DNA of 64,000 bases. Origin: Acidobacteriota bacterium. GTDB taxonomy: Bacteria > Acidobacteriota > Terriglobia > Terriglobales > Acidobacteriaceae. The stretch's first letter is position 1. Each line of letters begins with the position of its first letter. The notes under the pieces were generated by a model. That model did not search any database, was not told the origin of the DNA, and saw only the letters and a program-made list of their open reading frames with translations. The stretch spans positions 1-64,000 of the forward strand of contig QIAP01000041.1 of assembly GCA_003225075.1 (NCBI GenBank). The letters run 5' to 3'. A program made the translations under genes and the position numbers. This document shows, piece after piece, positions 60,040-64,000 of this stretch.

Positions 60040-60960
60040 ATGCCCTCTGAATCAAATAGCCGTCTGATGTCGGGATTCCTCGACTACTTGAAAGTCGAGA
60101 AGGGACTGGCGCGCTTGACCATCGCTGCCTACACCACCGACATATGTCAGTTCTCCGAATTCCTGGAGAAACGTAAGCGGGTGCTGACCGTCGCCCGCCG
60201 CAGCGACGTTTGCGACTTTCTCCAGCAACTGTTTTCCAACCAGGTGGACGGACGCTCCGTGGGACGCAAGCTTTCTGCGCTGCGCCATCTCTACCGCTTT
60301 TTGCTTTTGGACAAACTGATCGGTCACGATCCCACACTGAACATTGATTCTCCCAAGCAGTGGAAAGTCCTGCCCAAGTCGCTGGCACGCGATGAAGTCG
60401 AAGCTATGCTCGAGCATACCCAGCCGATTCGTGAAAACAAGAAAGCAGGCGCCATAGCCGCCCGCAACCGCGCCATGTTGGAGGCTTTTTATGCGGGCGC
60501 CCTGCGCGTGTCGGAATTGGTCAGTATGAAGATTGAGGATCTGAAACTAGATATGGGATACGTGCTGGTGCACGGCAAGGGAGACAAAGAACGAATCGTT
60601 CCTTTAGGTAAGTCGGCGCAGGATGCCTTGGCGCAATATCTCAGTCAATCGCGCGCGCTCTTGATGTCCGGCAATACCTCGCCGCTTCTTTTTCTCGGCC
60701 ATCGCGGCGTGAAGCTCACCCGCCAGCGAGTCTGGCAGATGGTGCAGGATGCGTCGCCCACCTCCGGGCGCAAGGCATCGCCTCACATGCTGCGCCACTC
60801 CTGCGCCACGCATATGGTCGAAAACGGCGCCGACCTGCGCACCGTCCAAACTATTCTCGGCCACGCTGATATTTCGACCACCCAGGTTTATACCCATCTC
60901 GCGCTCGACCGGCTGAAGAACGTTTACCAGAAGCACCATCCCCGGGCGAAGGTACGGTAG
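60040..60960 (+). CDS. xerD: Tyrosine recombinase, XerD-like
   Basis: 306 residues. An N-terminal SAM-like core-binding domain (FLDYLKVEKGLARLTIAAYTTDI split across the first helix) is followed by the catalytic domain with AGALRVSELVSMKIEDL (first Arg), GKGDKERIVPL (Lys), HMLRHSCATHMVENGADL (His and Arg), GHADISTTQVYTHL (His and Tyr nucleophile). All six catalytic residues are present. The size and the companion gene favour the XerCD dimer-resolution system at dif rather than a phage integrase. Three bases separate it from the second recombinase. Confidence 0.9.
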   Translation: MPSESNSRLMSGFLDYLKVEKGLARLTIAAYTTDICQFSEFLEKRKRVLTVARRSDVCDFLQQLFSNQVDGRSVGRKLSALRHLYRFLLLDKLIGHDPTLNIDSPKQWKVLPKSLARDEVEAMLEHTQPIRENKKAGAIAARNRAMLEAFYAGALRVSELVSMKIEDLKLDMGYVLVHGKGDKERIVPLGKSAQDALAQYLSQSRALLMSGNTSPLLFLGHRGVKLTRQRVWQMVQDASPTSGRKASPHMLRHSCATHMVENGADLRTVQTILGHADISTTQVYTHLALDRLKNVYQKHHPRAKVR

Positions 60961-60963
60961 GGA

Positions 60964-61881
60964 ATGCGCAAAATGAAGGTGCAGCCTCGAACCGCAGTCG
61001 AAAGAGCGGTTCGGCAATTCCTTAGATCGCTAGGCGGACGCAATGCCTCTCCGCACACCGTAAAGGCGTACGCCGGCGATCTCGAAAATTTCGCGAACTA
61101 TGTCGGTTCACGTGAGTGGAAGAGTATTGACCATGTGTCCATTCGGGGTTTTCTCTCTCATCTCTACGAAAAAGATCTGAGCAAGGCTTCCGTCGCACGC
61201 ACGCTCGCAGCCGTGCGATCGTTTTATCGGTGGCTGGCGCAGGAAGGAGTAGTAGAGCAAAATCCCGCGGCACTCGTTTCTACACCGAAGCTTCCCCAAA
61301 AACTGCCACGCGTGCCCACTATCGAGGAAATGAATACAGTGCTCGATGGCGAGATGCCCGAAATTGCATCTTTTCCGCGACGCGATCTGCTGATGCTGGA
61401 ATTGCTCTATGGCTGTGGCATCCGTAACTCGGAGATGGTTGGAATCAATTTGGCCGATATCCGGCTCAGTTCGGAAGCGATGCTGATTCGAGGGAAGGGG
61501 AAGAAAGAACGCTACGTGCCCTTTGGCGGGTCGGCCAAGGCGGCGCTTACCACTTACTTGCCGGAGCGGCAGCAACTGCTCGCGAAAGTAAGAAGTAAAA
61601 CCCCGGCGCTGCTGATAAACCACCGTGGTGGCCGGCTCACGACACGCAGCATTGGACGAATCGTGAAGACGATCGCGGTAGCCAAGGGACTTTCACCGGA
61701 CGTCCACCCGCACACGCTGCGCCATGCTTTCGGCACGCACATGCTGGAGGAGGGTGCCGACCTTCGCGCCATCCAGGAAATGCTCGGACACGAACGGCTC
61801 TCGACGACGCAGCGCTACACCCAGCTTTCGATGAAGCATGTGCTTCAGGTCTACGATCGAACTCATCCCCGCGCAAAATGA
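60964..61881 (+). CDS. xerC: Tyrosine recombinase, XerC-like
   Basis: 305 residues. It has the same architecture as the upstream gene: RSLGGRNASPHTVKAYAGDL at the N-terminus, LLYGCGIRNSEMVGINLADI (Arg), GKGKKERYVPF (Lys), HTLRHAFGTHMLEEGADL, GHERLSTTQRYTQL (Tyr). The catalytic set is complete. Sequence divergence from the first copy is large, so this is an old pair, as expected for XerC and XerD, which elsewhere are usually encoded apart. Which is C and which is D cannot be fixed by reading. It converges on the acyltransferase fusion. Confidence 0.9.
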   Translation: MRKMKVQPRTAVERAVRQFLRSLGGRNASPHTVKAYAGDLENFANYVGSREWKSIDHVSIRGFLSHLYEKDLSKASVARTLAAVRSFYRWLAQEGVVEQNPAALVSTPKLPQKLPRVPTIEEMNTVLDGEMPEIASFPRRDLLMLELLYGCGIRNSEMVGINLADIRLSSEAMLIRGKGKKERYVPFGGSAKAALTTYLPERQQLLAKVRSKTPALLINHRGGRLTTRSIGRIVKTIAVAKGLSPDVHPHTLRHAFGTHMLEEGADLRAIQEMLGHERLSTTQRYTQLSMKHVLQVYDRTHPRAK

Positions 61882-61893
61882 AGAGTAAAGAAA

Positions 61894-64000
61894 TTAGTCT
61901 GCCGTGGCGGCACGTGCCTTTTCATTCGATGCTCGTAACTCCTCCCACATTTCCACGACACGTTGCTTCAGTTGCACCGTTAGCTTTTCGTACGCAGCCT
62001 CAGAAGCCTCGTACTCCTGCGGCGGATAGATGGGAGCACCAAAAACGATCTTCAATGGCGCAAACTTCTGGAACTTCATGCCACGCGGCCAAGCGTCATG
62101 AAAACCCTCGATTGCTACCGGCACGATAGGCACTTGCAGATGGATGGAAAGGATGGCGGCACCCTTTTTGAAGACCTTAGGCTGGCCGTCGATGCTGCGC
62201 TCACCCTCGGGATAGAGAATGAGAATGCGTCCGTTGCGCAGCCCGAACGCCCCCGCTCGCATCGCAGGAATCAGGTTGGCATCGGGATCGACCACTACGG
62301 TCCGAACCCATGGTGCCAGCCGTCGCATCAAACCCGAGCCAAAAATATCGCTGGTTCCGACCGCGAACAGGTTGCGAAATAAAAACCCCGGTAGCGTGCT
62401 GGCCAGAACAAGTGGATCAATGTAGCTCTGATGGTTGGACGAGAGGATAAATGGTCCAGCCTTCGGCAATTTTTCCAGTCCGCGGACGCGCAGGTGAAAT
62501 CGGTCGAGGGCAAATACCTGCAGGACTCTTGAAAAAAGATAAAGTAATGCTGAGCTGACTGGGCGTGACTTGGTCAACGTGAGCACCTCGGGGTCGGCGG
62601 ATTCTTCCGCAAGGATGGTGTTCCATGCAGCCGATGGTCGCCGGGCACTCGAAGTATTTTTTCCCCGAGCTGCGCTCTCCCGCACCGCGTTGACCACTTC
62701 GCGCACCGTGTAAATTTCCGACAATCTCGACTCTTCCACGTCGCCGCCAAGCTGCTCTTCCACCGCTACCAGCAATTCCACACGCTGCATCGAATCCAGT
62801 CCAAGATCAAGTTCCAGATTGTCAGTCGGACGAATGCTGTCAGGCTTCGTCCGTGTCCGCTCCCGAATGACCTTCAAGGCGCGCTGCACGTCGGGCTGCT
62901 CCATCCAGACCTGATCTTCATTGCTTAAGGTTTCTGGCTCAGAGAACGCCGAACCGGATTCCTGTTTGTCATCTCGGCCGGCGCGTACGCGCTTTTCAAT
63001 CTCGAATCGCTTCAGCTTGCGGGTGGTCGTGCGGGGCAGGTCATCCTGCCAGATTTCATAACTGGCAATGCGTTTGGTCGAGGGCAGTTTTTGCGACAGT
63101 CCTTCAATGTCAAAACGGATGACTTCTTTCGTATTAACTATTTTTCGTTCCCTGAGAGCATTGAAATTCGGCACGATCACTGCGTACAGCCGCTCAGAAG
63201 TTGCGTCGCCCGGTTTGCTCTCCAGCGCCATTACACAGATTTCTTTTATGTAGGGCGATTTCAAGTACTGCGCTTCGATCTCCTCCGGATAAATATTCTT
63301 GCCGTTACTGAGGACGATAAGTTCTTTCCGGCGTCCAGTGATGAACAGGTTGCCGTGGGAATCGAAATATCCCAGATCTCCTGTTAACAACCATCCGTCT
63401 TGCATGACTGCCCCCGTCGCATCCGGCCGATTCCAGTAGCCTTTCATCACAATCGGCCCGCGAATCACAACTTCACCGCCGCCGTTCCTTTCGTCATCGC
63501 CTTGCGAGTCCACGCTGTTAGAGCGATCGTTCTTCGCTTCTATAATCTTGGCCTCGACTCCGGGCAGGGGCTTGCCTACTGAGCCGATCACGATGTCGCT
63601 GGGACGATTGACGAATGCGCCTCCCGTAGTCTCCGTGAGGCCGTAAGCTTGCAAAATGTCAATGCCGAGCGCGTGGAAGTCGCGAGCTATCTTCGGATCA
63701 AAGCGCGAGCCACCCGTGACCAGATAGCGCATTTCTCTTCCAAAAGTTTCATGAATGCGCCCGAAGAAGAGTGGCCCGGCATTCCCACCGAATTTTCGAA
63801 GCAGCCGGTTCAGGCCCATCAACAGGCGTAACCCTCGTTTTGCAAAATTGCCGCGCTCGGCAACTTCCTTCGATATGCGCTCGTGAATCAAGTAAAAAAA
63901 CTGTGGCACCACGGCGAAGGCGGTAATCTTGCGTTCGCGCAGTGCTCGCAGCAATTCGGTCGTGTTCAGAGTCTCGAGATAAACTACGCGAGCGCCCGCG
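61894..64000 (-). CDS. AMP-dependent ligase / acyl carrier / PlsC acyltransferase fusion, 5' end cut off
   Basis: The frame is open to the right edge, so the N-terminal part is missing. From the visible start: the back half of an acyl-CoA synthetase type adenylating domain (LVTGGSRFDPKIARDF, QAYGLTETTGG, DGWLLTGDLGYFD, TGRRKELIVLSNGKNIYP), then a carrier domain with LELDLGLDSMQRVELLVAVEE (Ser as phosphopantetheine site), then a PlsC domain with LSSNHQSYIDPLVL (HxxxxD acyltransferase motif) and YPEGERSIDG. It would activate a fatty acid, load it on its own carrier and transfer it to lysophosphatidate or another glycerolipid. The architecture resembles the Aas-like multidomain lipid enzymes. 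No cluster partner is in view. Confidence 0.92.
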   Translation of the reverse strand, partial: AGARVVYLETLNTTELLRALRERKITAFAVVPQFFYLIHERISKEVAERGNFAKRGLRLLMGLNRLLRKFGGNAGPLFFGRIHETFGREMRYLVTGGSRFDPKIARDFHALGIDILQAYGLTETTGGAFVNRPSDIVIGSVGKPLPGVEAKIIEAKNDRSNSVDSQGDDERNGGGEVVIRGPIVMKGYWNRPDATGAVMQDGWLLTGDLGYFDSHGNLFITGRRKELIVLSNGKNIYPEEIEAQYLKSPYIKEICVMALESKPGDATSERLYAVIVPNFNALRERKIVNTKEVIRFDIEGLSQKLPSTKRIASYEIWQDDLPRTTTRKLKRFEIEKRVRAGRDDKQESGSAFSEPETLSNEDQVWMEQPDVQRALKVIRERTRTKPDSIRPTDNLELDLGLDSMQRVELLVAVEEQLGGDVEESRLSEIYTVREVVNAVRESAARGKNTSSARRPSAAWNTILAEESADPEVLTLTKSRPVSSALLYLFSRVLQVFALDRFHLRVRGLEKLPKAGPFILSSNHQSYIDPLVLASTLPGFLFRNLFAVGTSDIFGSGLMRRLAPWVRTVVVDPDANLIPAMRAGAFGLRNGRILILYPEGERSIDGQPKVFKKGAAILSIHLQVPIVPVAIEGFHDAWPRGMKFQKFAPLKIVFGAPIYPPQEYEASEAAYEKLTVQLKQRVVEMWEELRASNEKARAATAD

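Noticed and set aside
60040-61881. Phage or integrative-element integrase pair
   Set aside because: Both proteins have the compact Xer size and motifs, no other phage genes or attachment repeats were seen, and the pair lies among housekeeping genes.
1-64000. tRNA, rRNA, CRISPR arrays and riboswitches
   Set aside because: I looked for cloverleaf-like segments, repeat-spacer patterns and long conserved leaders and found none that I could support by reading; a covariance-model scan would be decisive.

Overview
The window looks like a chromosomal segment of an Acidobacteriota member, probably of the Terriglobia/Koribacter type. This is inferred from gene content, not from a marker gene: a kinase-TPR receptor, a GAF/zinc-ribbon membrane protein, a paired M16 peptidase, a divergent membrane pyrophosphatase, stand-alone LigD polymerase, RND efflux genes, and scattered short repeats ending in CTCAGGATGACA. 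I saw no rRNA, tRNA, CRISPR array, prophage or insertion sequence.

Layout. 1-5.6 kb: a membrane pyrophosphatase cut by the left edge, a repeat cluster enclosing a small GIY-YIG nuclease gene, a cNMP/DUF1003 membrane protein, an outer-membrane barrel and a UBP-type zinc finger. 5.8-24.4 kb: a polysaccharide region with a beta-helix lipoprotein, a GT4 glycosyltransferase, a GDP-mannose dehydrogenase, a very unusual glycosyltransferase-heparinase fusion, an asparagine-synthase-type amidotransferase, two polysaccharide deacetylases and a FemAB/CelD-like acyltransferase. Inside it, on the other strand, lies a PAPS module: a Sat-CysC fusion, a TauE-type permease and a CysQ-type phosphatase. 24.4-35.9 kb: one tightly packed seven-gene minus-strand operon running NRPS > Sfp-type transferase > MOP flippase > ATP-grasp/LMW-phosphatase fusion > sulfotransferase > ATP-grasp > sulfotransferase. 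36-50.5 kb: a DPM1-like glycosyltransferase, two separate pairs of tiny LuxR-type HTH genes, two zinc-ribbon membrane proteins, a complete RND tripartite efflux operon and a CheY-like receiver. 50.7-64 kb: a Ser/Thr kinase with TPRs, an M16 peptidase pair, LigD polymerase, a DUF72 protein, tandem XerD/XerC, and an AMP-ligase/ACP/PlsC fusion cut by the right edge.

How the genes may work together (inference). The dehydrogenase would supply a GDP-uronic acid, the glycosyltransferases would build a polymer, the amidotransferase, deacetylases and acyltransferase would modify it, and the heparinase-like domain would cleave it. Sat-CysC would make PAPS, used by the two sulfotransferases, and CysQ would remove PAP. 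The NRPS operon places these sulfotransferases with a one-module C-A-PCP-TE synthetase (predicted glycine; thioesterase with Cys in place of Ser), two ATP-grasp ligases and a flippase. This is the best candidate for an undescribed system: export of a sulfated, amide-linked conjugate or surface glycan. The other strong candidates are the glycosyltransferase-heparinase fusion, the GIY-YIG gene whose start and stop are supplied by repeat copies, and the paired mini-HTH regulators.
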